Below, piece after piece: positions 8,956 through 16,529 of a stretch of 64,000 nt of DNA. The translations under genes and the position numbers were made by a program. Every line of letters starts with the position of its first letter. Positions within the stretch are counted from its first letter, which is position 1. This DNA comes from Flavobacteriaceae bacterium S0862 (lineage in GTDB: Bacteria; Bacteroidota; Bacteroidia; Flavobacteriales; Flavobacteriaceae): contig JALKAW010000005.1 of the NCBI GenBank assembly GCA_023015825.1, forward strand, positions 238,584 through 302,583. Direction: 5' to 3'. The notes below the pieces were generated by a model. The model made no database searches. It was not told the DNA's origin and saw nothing but the letters and a program-made list of their open reading frames with translations.

Positions 8956-9438
8956 ATGTTTAGAAGTAGGAATATGAAAATAAAGCATTCAGAAAAAGTT
9001 ATAACTAAGGCAAATAATTTATTGATGATGAACTATGAGGCTGAAAAAATTTATTTAGATGCCCATGATATTGTTGATGATGATAATTTAAAATCTTTTT
9101 TTAGGGAACTCGCTTTCGAAAGAAATGAATTTGTTAGAGCATTGCGAAATGAAACTATTAACCTAGGAGAGAAGCCTCAAAGTTTTGAAGGGTTAAACAA
9201 ATTAAGTAGAGCGTATTATATTTTTTGGAAAAACTTAAGACCTTTGCTAAAAGAAACTAATACTCCAGAATTGATTGACCAAATATGCAGTATCAAAGAA
9301 TGGGGTATTGATAATTACAATGATTTACTACAGGAGTTTAATTTGTCTTTATCTTTATGTAAACTGTTGGTAGAACAGCGAGATTTACTTCATTATAAAA
9401 TGAATAGCCTAAAGGTAAGAGAAACCTTAGAAATATAA
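8956..9438 (+). CDS. DUF2383/PA2169-like ferritin-like four-helix-bundle protein
   Basis: A 160-aa, almost entirely helical protein whose N-terminal two thirds match the DUF2383 ferritin-like pattern (LLMMNYEAEKIYLDAHD...FFRELAFERNEFVRAL). Proteins of this family are small four-helix bundles often linked to stress, but no enzymatic role is established. The start could be the Met at the seventh codon (MKIKHSEK), which fits family lengths better. Its last 12 bases overlap the convergent rimM gene. Function unknown. Confidence 0.6.
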   Translation: MFRSRNMKIKHSEKVITKANNLLMMNYEAEKIYLDAHDIVDDDNLKSFFRELAFERNEFVRALRNETINLGEKPQSFEGLNKLSRAYYIFWKNLRPLLKETNTPELIDQICSIKEWGIDNYNDLLQEFNLSLSLCKLLVEQRDLLHYKMNSLKVRETLEI

Positions 9439-9951
9439 ATCTATTAATCCCTCTGGAGTTTCAACTAAAATAGTTTTTGTTTCTCTATTTACTTCTACGA
9501 TAAACTCGTCATTCATTGGAATTAAAATCTCAATACCATAGCGATCTACTTCAAAAAGAGCTTGTGCTGTGGAATCATTTATAGCCCTAACAGTTCCAAC
9601 TTCTCCAAAGTTTTTATCAGTAATTTTAAATCCAATCACTTCGTGAAAGTAAAATTTATTGCCTTCTAATTTTGGTAAGAATTCTAATGGTAAATACAAT
9701 TCGCTTTTTAGTAAGGCATCAGCATCCGCTTCAGTATCGACTTCTTCAAATTTAATGCGTAATAATTCAGATTTATGAAGTTGCGAACTTTCAATAAAAA
9801 AAGGAATTAAGTTATTTCTTACTTGAACAAACATAGCATCCAAATGCTCATATAGTTCAGGTTGGTCTGTATCTAGTTTAGCTAAAAGTTCTCCTTTAAA
9901 GCTGTACTTTTTAACAATCTTACCTAAATAAAAACAATCTTCTTTCTTCAT
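9427..9951 (-). CDS. rimM: Ribosome maturation factor RimM
   Basis: RimM binds S19 and helps mature the 16S rRNA 3' domain of the 30S subunit. The protein has the N-terminal RimM beta-barrel (FYLGKIVKKYSFKGELLAKLDTDQPE) and a C-terminal PRC-like barrel (FYFHEVIGFKITDKNFGEVG, then IPMNDEFIVEV). I place the start at 9951 (MKKEDCF, 174 aa). A longer frame from 9978 would begin inside the terminator hairpin after rpsP and adds residues not seen in the family. The order rpsP-rimM is conserved in bacteria. Confidence 0.93.
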   Translation of the reverse strand: MKKEDCFYLGKIVKKYSFKGELLAKLDTDQPELYEHLDAMFVQVRNNLIPFFIESSQLHKSELLRIKFEEVDTEADADALLKSELYLPLEFLPKLEGNKFYFHEVIGFKITDKNFGEVGTVRAINDSTAQALFEVDRYGIEILIPMNDEFIVEVNRETKTILVETPEGLIDLYF

Positions 9952-9961
9952 ATGATTAAAT

Positions 9962-9990
9962 AAAAAACCCAGACACAAAGGTCTGGGTTT
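9962..9990 (-). terminator. Hairpin terminator/attenuator between rpsP and rimM
   Basis: Perfect 10-bp arms AAACCCAGAC (9965-9974) and GTCTGGGTTT (9981-9990). On the minus strand the hairpin runs into a T tract, giving a canonical intrinsic terminator after rpsP. Since rimM begins about 10 bases later, it should lower rimM expression relative to rpsP. Confidence 0.8.
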
Positions 9991-10011
9991 AAAAGTATAA
10001 AAAATAATTTT

Positions 10012-10524
10012 TTATTCTTCTTCGTTTGTAGCTTGTGCTTCTTCAGCTGGAGCCTCTTCTGTTGTTTCTTCTACAACTGGAGCTGCTGCTGCTATACGAG
10101 CTTCGTTTGCTGCTTTTTCAGCTTCAAAAGCTTTAGCCTTAGCTTCAGCATCTACTTTAGCTAAACCATCTTTCTTAGCGTCAACTTTAGCTGCTTTTTC
10201 GTCTAACCAAGCTTGGAATTTCTTCTCAGCTTCTTCTTCTGTTAAAGCACCTTTGCGTACTCCTCCTGCTAAATGATTTTTTAACATAGCACCTTTATAA
10301 GATAGAATTGCTCTAGCTGTGTCAGTAGGCTGCGCTCCATTTTGAAGCCATTTTACTGCACCGTCGACATCTAATTCTATATGTGCTGGGTTTACGTTTG
10401 GATTATAAATTCCTAATTTCTCTAAAAATTTACCATCTCTTTTTGATCTTGCATCTGCTGCAACAATCCAGTAAAAAGGTTTTCCTTTTTTACCGTGTCT
10501 TTGTAGTCTTAATTTAACTGCCAT
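10012..10524 (-). CDS. rpsP: 30S ribosomal protein S16
   Basis: The first ~85 residues are the S16 core (MAVKLRLQRHGKKGKPFYW..., IYNPN, WLQNGAQPTDTARAIL). The remaining ~85 residues form a Lys/Ala/Glu-rich tail ending in a run of Glu. Such extended S16 tails are usual in Bacteroidota and account for the 170-aa length, about twice that of the E. coli protein. It is followed by rimM across a terminator hairpin and preceded by a well-formed promoter. Confidence 0.97.
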   Translation of the reverse strand: MAVKLRLQRHGKKGKPFYWIVAADARSKRDGKFLEKLGIYNPNVNPAHIELDVDGAVKWLQNGAQPTDTARAILSYKGAMLKNHLAGGVRKGALTEEEAEKKFQAWLDEKAAKVDAKKDGLAKVDAEAKAKAFEAEKAANEARIAAAAPVVEETTEEAPAEEAQATNEEE

Positions 10525-10570
10525 AAAAATTAATTAGTGAGGTTCACGACCTCGATTATTAATGAGTGCG

Positions 10571-10599
10571 CAAAGATACTATATTTTTCTAATTCACAA
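10571..10599 (-). promoter_or_regulatory. Bacteroidota-type promoter for rpsP
   Basis: Read on the minus strand, TTG (10597-10599) is followed after 18 bases by TATCTTTG (10571-10578), matching the -33/-7 consensus TAnnTTTG. It lies about 47 bases upstream of the rpsP start. A short inverted repeat, GAGGT/ACCTC at 10539-10553, lies in the leader between it and the start codon. Confidence 0.7.
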
Positions 10600-10630
10600 T
10601 TATTTAGTTTACTTTTTTATTATACTTTTG

Positions 10631-11146
10631 ATGGCTTATAATCGTTATTTAGTTGTGAAAAAGTTAAATGTAGTCCTTATCGTTATTCTCACAATGTTAA
10701 GTTGTAGTGATGAAATTAGATTTAATTCACCCGCTATGCAAGCAAATAAGAATAATGAGTTGTGGCGTTCAGATTTTTTTGCAGCAGATATTGATAACGG
10801 AGGTTTTGTGATAGAAGGTCGAAATTCTGGTGAAATAATTCAGTTAATCACTACAACAGACTCTAGAGGGACATTTAATCTTGATTTAAATAGTGATAAC
10901 GTTGCCGTTTTTGTCGCTGCTGACGGAACTACGTATTCTACCAAGAATGCTCCAGACCCAAGTTTGGGGACTTACCCAACAAGCGGTGAAATTATTGTTG
11001 AAGACATAGATAATGACGACCCAAAAAATCTCTATGGGACGTTTTGGTTTTATGCATACACTGCTGATGGATTAAAAGTAATTAATTTCAATAAAGGAGT
11101 ATTCTACAAAGTTCCTTTGGTTGGAGGTTTAGTTAAGATAGATTAA
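10631..11146 (+). CDS. DUF6252-like lipoprotein of unknown function
   Basis: The protein begins with a basic/hydrophobic segment ending in the lipobox-like LTMLSC, so it is probably exported and lipidated. The rest is beta-rich, with repeated Gly-Asn/Asp motifs and a late GTFWFYAYTADGL...FNKGVFYKVPL, the pattern of the DUF6252 family found in Bacteroidota. I chose the ATG at 10631 (171 aa) because the earlier one at 10562 would put the start inside the divergent rpsP promoter region and adds a non-signal-like extension. A strong terminator follows. No function is known. Confidence 0.65.
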   Translation: MAYNRYLVVKKLNVVLIVILTMLSCSDEIRFNSPAMQANKNNELWRSDFFAADIDNGGFVIEGRNSGEIIQLITTTDSRGTFNLDLNSDNVAVFVAADGTTYSTKNAPDPSLGTYPTSGEIIVEDIDNDDPKNLYGTFWFYAYTADGLKVINFNKGVFYKVPLVGGLVKID

Positions 11147-11165
11147 GTTGATTTTTCATATAAAC

Positions 11166-11197
11166 AAAAAACACAACCAAGTTTAGTTGTGTTTTTT
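11166..11197. terminator. Bidirectional intrinsic terminator
   Basis: A perfect 12-bp inverted repeat, AAAAAACACAAC (11166-11177) and GTTGTGTTTTTT (11186-11197). The A tract on one side and the T tract on the other let it work in both directions: for the DUF6252 gene on the plus strand and for the decayed gene on the minus strand. Confidence 0.8.
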
Positions 11198-11217
11198 GTT
11201 ATTAGAAAAGATAAGTT

Positions 11218-11430
11218 TTAATCTTTTAAAGTTCTCATGTAATTAACGATTAGCCATCTGTCTTCATCGTCAGGCATTTTTTTAGTATATTCAGGCATAT
11301 CGTCTCGCCCAAAAGAAGTTTTGTAAAATAAAGCTCCATCAGATTGCGCTTGGTATTCTTCAGAAGAAAAATCACTAATGAGATTTAATATATTATATGG
11401 CTTGTAAAATTGTTTTCTCCTAGATTAAAA
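11218..11430 (-). pseudogene. C-terminal remnant of a c-type cytochrome
   Basis: Minus-strand translation upstream of the TAA at 11218-11220 reads SDGALFYKTSFGRDDMPEYT, continuing to DRWLIVNYMRTLKD. This is the C-terminal part of a monoheme cytochrome c with the distal Met ligand (DDMPEY) and the DRWxxVNYMRTL end typical of flavobacterial cytochromes. No Met start and no heme-binding CxxCH are present, and the frame closes at an upstream stop near 11430. I read it as a truncated pseudogene. With the neighbouring palindrome and terminator, it occupies most of the gene-free stretch before dnaE. Confidence 0.65.
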
Positions 11431-11479
11431 TAAGCATATGTTAGTGTTTTCTTGAGATGTTTAAATTTTGAATACCGTT

Positions 11480-11504
11480 TTAAGATGTTAAACTAACATC
11501 TTAA
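11480..11504. repeat. Perfect 11-bp-arm palindrome upstream of dnaE
   Basis: Arms TTAAGATGTTA (11480-11490) and TAACATCTTAA (11494-11504) with loop AAC. No T tract follows on either strand, so it is more likely a protein-binding palindrome or a decayed terminator. It lies 117 bases before the dnaE start. Confidence 0.5.
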
Positions 11505-11620
11505 CATTTAATTAGTTTTCTTGTTCAAAACTGTTCATAACTTCACTTTAAAAAAGGATTATTTCTACGTAATTTTATCGTCTTACTTTTTTCGCAAAAC
11601 GGAAATTAAAAAAGGCTTTT

Positions 11621-14600
11621 ATGTACTTAATATTCGATACAGAAACAACAGGACTGCCAAAACGTTGGAATGCACCAATCACTGATACTGATAATTGGCC
11701 AAGAGCTGTTCAAATTGCATGGCAACTGCATGATGCTATGGGAAATTGTATCGAGCATCAAGATTATTTAATACAACCTAACGGATTTAATATTCCGTAT
11801 GATGCCGAAAAAATCCATGGTATTTCTACAGAATTAGCACAGGAACAAGGTTTGCCTTTAGTTGAGGTTTTAGAAAAATTAAACGAAGCGCTTAATAAAT
11901 CGAAATTTGTTGTTGGACAGAACGTTGGCTTTGATTTAAACATCATGGCTTGTGAGTTTTTTCGAGAAGAAAAATCTACTAAATTGTTGGAACTTCCTGT
12001 TTTAGATACGTGTACGGAACATACTGCTGAATTATGTAAGCTCCCAGGAGGTCGTGGTGGAAAATTTAAATTACCAACACTTACAGAGTTGCACGAATAT
12101 TTATTTGGAGAAGCTTTTAACGAAGCGCATAATGCAACAGCCGATGTTGAGGCAACCACACGTTGTTTTTTAGAATTAATTAGAAGAAAACAGTACACCA
12201 AAGAACAATTGGATGTTCAGCCAGATTATTTTGTAAATTTTTCCAAAGCTAATCCTAAGGAAATTCAACTTATTGGATTAAAGCATATCAATCTCCAGAA
12301 AGCATCTGCCAAAATTCATGAGCAATTACAGCAAACACAAGAGATTGAAAACATTGAAAGCTTTGTTGATGTTTCAGAATTAGAAAACGCCAATTTTGTA
12401 CATCTTCATAATCACTCGCAGTTTTCGGTATTACAGTCCACTATTAGTATTAAAGACTTAGTTGCTTCCACAGCTAAACACAACATGAATGCTGTAGCAT
12501 TAACAGATCATGCTAACATGATGGGAGCATTTCATTTTGTAAAAGAAGTGAAAAACCATAATAGAATTATTAAGGAGCAAAACGAAGAAGCTCTTGAAAA
12601 AGGAGAAGTTCCAGTTGGAGAAGAAATAAAACCAATTATTGGCTGTGAATTTTTTGTCTGTGAAGACCATTTAAACAAGTCACACAAAGATTATGGTTAC
12701 CAAATTGTGCTGCTAGCAAAAAATAAAAATGGCTATCAAAATTTGGTAAAAATGGCATCCATTGCCTATACAGATGGCTTTTATTATGTGCCAAGAATTG
12801 ACAAAAAAGTAGTAGAACAATACAAAGATGACATTATAGTTCTCTCAGGAAATCTCTATGGAGAAGTGTCGAGCAAGATTCTAAATGTTGGAGAAAAACA
12901 AGCTGAAGAAGCCTTGGTTTGGTGGAAGGACCAATTTAAAGATGATTTCTACCTTGAGATTATGCAACACAATCAAGAGGATGAAAGACGTGTTAATCAA
13001 GTATTAAAAGAGTTAGCAAATAAATACGATGTCAAGTTAGTCGCAACAAATAACAATTATTATTGTGAGCAAGAAGATGCCAATGCGCATGACATTTTAT
13101 TGTGTGTAAAAGATGGTGAAAAACAAGGGACTCCAATAGGAAGAGGTCGAGGCTATCGTTATGGCTTACCAAATCAAGAATACTTTTTTAAGTCTTCTGA
13201 AGAAATGAAAGCGTTGTTTAAGGATACTCCTGAAGCTATTGTTAATATTCAAGAAGTTGTAGACAAAGTGGAAGCTTTTGAACTAGCTAGAGATGTATTG
13301 CTGCCAGAATTTGGTATCCCTGATGAATTCAAGGATGAGCAAGATTTAGAGGATGGAGGCAAACGAGGAGAGAATGCTTATTTAAGACATATTACTTACG
13401 AGGGTGCTAAAAAACGTTACGGAGAAATCACAAAAGAAATAGAAGAACGACTAGATTTTGAGCTTGCAACTATTGAAAATACAGGGTATCCAGGATATTT
13501 CTTAATTGTTGAAGACTTTATTCGAGAAGCAAGAAATATGGATGTATCTGTTGGTCCAGGACGTGGTTCAGCAGCAGGTTCTGTAGTAGCTTATTGTTTA
13601 TGGATTACCAATATTGACCCTTTAAAGTACGATTTACTTTTTGAGCGTTTCTTAAATCCAGATCGTGTGAGTATGCCTGATATTGATATCGATTTTGATG
13701 ATGAAGGTCGTGGTCGTGTTATGGACTATGTAATTAATAAATATGGAGCCAATCAAGTAGCGCAAATTATTACTTATGGAACCATGGCTGCAAAGTCCTC
13801 TATTCGTGATACGGCTAGAGTATTGGATTTACCATTATTTGATGCTGACAGAATAGCGAAGCTCATTCCTACCATGTCTAAACTTGGAAAGATTTTTGGT
13901 GCAGACGAAAAGAAACTTAAAGGGATGTTTCGTGCTGAAGATTTAGAAAAAGTTAATCAGCTATTAAATATAGCAGATGGAGAGGATCTTGAGGCCGAAA
14001 CGGTGAATTTGGCAAGAATTTTAGAAGGCTCTGTAAGAAATACAGGAATTCACGCTTGTGGCGTTATTATTACGCCAAGCGATATAACCAATTATGTGCC
14101 TGTAGCCACTGCAAAGGATTCCGATTTGTACGTAACTCAGTTTGATAACTCAGTTGTGGAAGATGCTGGATTGTTGAAGATGGATTTCCTTGGTTTAAAG
14201 ACCTTAACCCTTATAAAGGATACTGTAAAAATTGTAAAAGCAAAACATAATGTAGATTTAGATCCTGACAATTTCCCAATTGATGATCAAAAGACGTATG
14301 AGTTGTTCCAAAGAGGAGAAACCGTAGGAATTTTCCAATACGAATCTCCAGGGATGCAAAAACACATGAAGGATTTAAAACCTACCGTTTTTGATGACCT
14401 TATTGCAATGAATGCCTTGTATCGTCCTGGTCCAATGGAATACATTCCAAGTTTTATTGCACGTAAACACGGCGATGAAGAGATAGAATATGACCTTCCA
14501 GAAATGGAGGAATACCTTAAAGAAACCTATGGTATTACAGTCTATCAGGAGCAGGTAATGTTATTGTCGCAGAAGTTGGCAGATTTCACCAAAGGTGAAG

Positions 14601-16000
14601 CAGATGTATTGCGTAAAGCCATGGGGAAAAAGCAGAAAGCGGTTCTTGATAAAATGAAACCTAAGTTTATTGAGCAAGCTGCTGCAAAAGGAATGGACAA
14701 GGAGAAACTCGAAAAAATCTGGAAAGATTGGGAGGCTTTTGCAAGTTATGCCTTCAACAAATCGCACTCAACATGTTATGCTTGGATAGCCTATCAAACT
14801 GCTTATTTGAAAGCGCATTATCCAGCCGAATATATGGCTGCTGTGTTATCAAATAACATGAACGATATCAAGCAAGTGACTTTTTTCATGGAAGAATGCA
14901 AGCGCATGAAATTAAACGTGCTTGGTCCAGATGTGAACGAATCCTATTATAAGTTCTCAGTAAACCAAGATAATGCAGTTCGTTTTGGTATGGGAGCGAT
15001 TAAAGGTGTTGGTCATGGAGCTGTAAAAACCATTGTAGAAAACCGGAAAAAAGATGGACCATTTAAATCCATTTTTGATTTAGCAAAACGCATTGATTTG
15101 CGTGCAGCTAATAAAAAAGCATTTGAAAATCTTGCTAATGCTGGTGGTTTTGATTGCTTTAAAGAAACACATCGTGCACAATATTTTATTGATGAAGGAG
15201 ATGGTATAACATTTCTAGAAAAAACAATTAAATATGCAAATAAGTATCAAGAAAATGAGAATTCAGCGCAAGTAAGTTTGTTTGGAGAATCTAGTGATGT
15301 TCAAATTCCGGAACCTGAAGTGCCTCCTTGTGAAGAATGGGGAACTATGGAAAAACTGGCACGTGAAAAAGAAGTAGTTGGTATTTATATTTCTGGACAT
15401 CCATTAGACGATTTCAAAATTGAAATGACCACATTCTGTAATGCTGAAGTGTCTTTATTTAAAGACCTTGAAAATTATGTAAATAGAGAGTTGACTTTTG
15501 GTGGTGTAGTAACAGATGTGCAACATCGTGTAAGTAAGCAAGGAAAAGGTTGGGCGTTATTTACTATCGAAGATTACGTGGAATCTTATGAGTTTAGGAT
15601 TTTTGGAGAAGAATACTTAAAATTTAGGCATTTCTTAATGGTTAGTAATTTTGTATATGTGAGAGCTTATATTAAAGAAGGATGGGTAAATAGAGATACA
15701 GGAAAGAAAGGTGAACCAAGAATTCAATATAATAGTTTCCAGTTATTACATGATGTAATGGACAGTTATGCAAAGAAACTATCTATCCAATTTGATATTA
15801 AAGACATTCAAGAAGATCGTATAAAAAGAATTAAAGAATTGTTGAGAATGCACGAAGGTAATCATCATTTAAATTTTGTGATTTACGATAATAAAGAGCA
15901 AATTAAATTGCAAATGCCTAGTAGAAAGCAAAAAGTAAAAATCTCGCAAGAATTACTTGAAGAATTAGAGAGTCAGCAAGTGTTTTATAAATTAAATTAG
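11621..16000 (+). CDS. dnaE: DNA polymerase III alpha subunit with N-terminal proofreading exonuclease domain
   Basis: The replicative polymerase, 1459 aa. Residues 1-190 form a DnaQ-like 3'-5' exonuclease (FDTETTGLP near residue 4; HNATADVEAT near residue 169). The PHP domain follows (HLHNHSQFSVLQ near 258), then the C-family palm with the catalytic MPDIDIDFDD (about 685-694) and VGPGRGSAAGS upstream. HIS/fingers segments, a helix-hairpin-helix region and an OB fold (LTFGGVVTDVQH, about 1290) come after. The exonuclease is covalently attached, unlike E. coli, where DnaQ is separate; this fusion is common in Bacteroidota. The gene is monocistronic. Confidence 0.96.
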   Translation: MYLIFDTETTGLPKRWNAPITDTDNWPRAVQIAWQLHDAMGNCIEHQDYLIQPNGFNIPYDAEKIHGISTELAQEQGLPLVEVLEKLNEALNKSKFVVGQNVGFDLNIMACEFFREEKSTKLLELPVLDTCTEHTAELCKLPGGRGGKFKLPTLTELHEYLFGEAFNEAHNATADVEATTRCFLELIRRKQYTKEQLDVQPDYFVNFSKANPKEIQLIGLKHINLQKASAKIHEQLQQTQEIENIESFVDVSELENANFVHLHNHSQFSVLQSTISIKDLVASTAKHNMNAVALTDHANMMGAFHFVKEVKNHNRIIKEQNEEALEKGEVPVGEEIKPIIGCEFFVCEDHLNKSHKDYGYQIVLLAKNKNGYQNLVKMASIAYTDGFYYVPRIDKKVVEQYKDDIIVLSGNLYGEVSSKILNVGEKQAEEALVWWKDQFKDDFYLEIMQHNQEDERRVNQVLKELANKYDVKLVATNNNYYCEQEDANAHDILLCVKDGEKQGTPIGRGRGYRYGLPNQEYFFKSSEEMKALFKDTPEAIVNIQEVVDKVEAFELARDVLLPEFGIPDEFKDEQDLEDGGKRGENAYLRHITYEGAKKRYGEITKEIEERLDFELATIENTGYPGYFLIVEDFIREARNMDVSVGPGRGSAAGSVVAYCLWITNIDPLKYDLLFERFLNPDRVSMPDIDIDFDDEGRGRVMDYVINKYGANQVAQIITYGTMAAKSSIRDTARVLDLPLFDADRIAKLIPTMSKLGKIFGADEKKLKGMFRAEDLEKVNQLLNIADGEDLEAETVNLARILEGSVRNTGIHACGVIITPSDITNYVPVATAKDSDLYVTQFDNSVVEDAGLLKMDFLGLKTLTLIKDTVKIVKAKHNVDLDPDNFPIDDQKTYELFQRGETVGIFQYESPGMQKHMKDLKPTVFDDLIAMNALYRPGPMEYIPSFIARKHGDEEIEYDLPEMEEYLKETYGITVYQEQVMLLSQKLADFTKGEADVLRKAMGKKQKAVLDKMKPKFIEQAAAKGMDKEKLEKIWKDWEAFASYAFNKSHSTCYAWIAYQTAYLKAHYPAEYMAAVLSNNMNDIKQVTFFMEECKRMKLNVLGPDVNESYYKFSVNQDNAVRFGMGAIKGVGHGAVKTIVENRKKDGPFKSIFDLAKRIDLRAANKKAFENLANAGGFDCFKETHRAQYFIDEGDGITFLEKTIKYANKYQENENSAQVSLFGESSDVQIPEPEVPPCEEWGTMEKLAREKEVVGIYISGHPLDDFKIEMTTFCNAEVSLFKDLENYVNRELTFGGVVTDVQHRVSKQGKGWALFTIEDYVESYEFRIFGEEYLKFRHFLMVSNFVYVRAYIKEGWVNRDTGKKGEPRIQYNSFQLLHDVMDSYAKKLSIQFDIKDIQEDRIKRIKELLRMHEGNHHLNFVIYDNKEQIKLQMPSRKQKVKISQELLEELESQQVFYKLN

Positions 16001-16122
16001 CTCTTATAACATCAATCAATTTCCAAATAAGCAAAACAAATAGTGTAGTTGTAAGCTTTGGCAAAATTTTTGACTAATTTTGCATATAAATTAGTAGTAA
16101 TACACAATTAAATTAAAATATT

Positions 16123-16440
16123 ATGGCATTAGAAATAACAGATGCAACGTTTGAAGAAACGGTTTTAAAAAGCGATAAGCCAGTAATGGTAGATTTTTGG
16201 GCTGCTTGGTGTGGACCATGTAGAATGGTTGGACCAATCATTGACCAAATAAGTGAAGAATATGCAGAGAAAGCTGTTGTTGGAAAAGTAGATGTAGATG
16301 CAAATCAAGAATTTGCAGCGAAATATGGTGTTAGAAATATACCAACAGTTTTAGTATTTAAAGATGGAGAAGTTGTAGGAAGACAAGTAGGCGTAGCTCC
16401 AAAAAATGCTTACACAGAAGCAATAGACTCATTGTTATAA
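16123..16440 (+). CDS. trxA: Thioredoxin
   Basis: A 105-aa cytoplasmic thioredoxin with the invariant active site WCGPC (about residues 29-33) in FWAAWCGPCRMVGP, and the cis-Pro loop RNIPTVLVFKDGE. It reduces protein disulfides using electrons from thioredoxin reductase, whose gene is not nearby. A TAATTTTG element about 40 bases upstream resembles a -7 box. A strong terminator follows, so the gene is probably transcribed alone. Confidence 0.97.
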   Translation: MALEITDATFEETVLKSDKPVMVDFWAAWCGPCRMVGPIIDQISEEYAEKAVVGKVDVDANQEFAAKYGVRNIPTVLVFKDGEVVGRQVGVAPKNAYTEAIDSLL

Positions 16441-16463
16441 ATTTATTTAACAAATAAGCTTAT

Positions 16464-16501
16464 AGAAAAGGTTTGGCAATGCGCTAAACCTTTTCTATTT
16501 T
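16464..16501 (+). terminator. Intrinsic terminator of trxA
   Basis: A 14-bp stem formed by AGAAAAGGTTTGGC (16464-16477) and GCTAAACCTTTTCT (16483-16496) with one G-U pair, followed by ATTTTTAG. Clear hairpin plus T tract right after trxA. Confidence 0.85.
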
Positions 16502-16529
16502 TAGTACCTCTTACTTTTATAGTTGTATT

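Noticed and set aside
9427..9978. Longer RimM start at 9978
   Set aside because: It would start inside the rpsP terminator hairpin and adds ten residues not typical of RimM.
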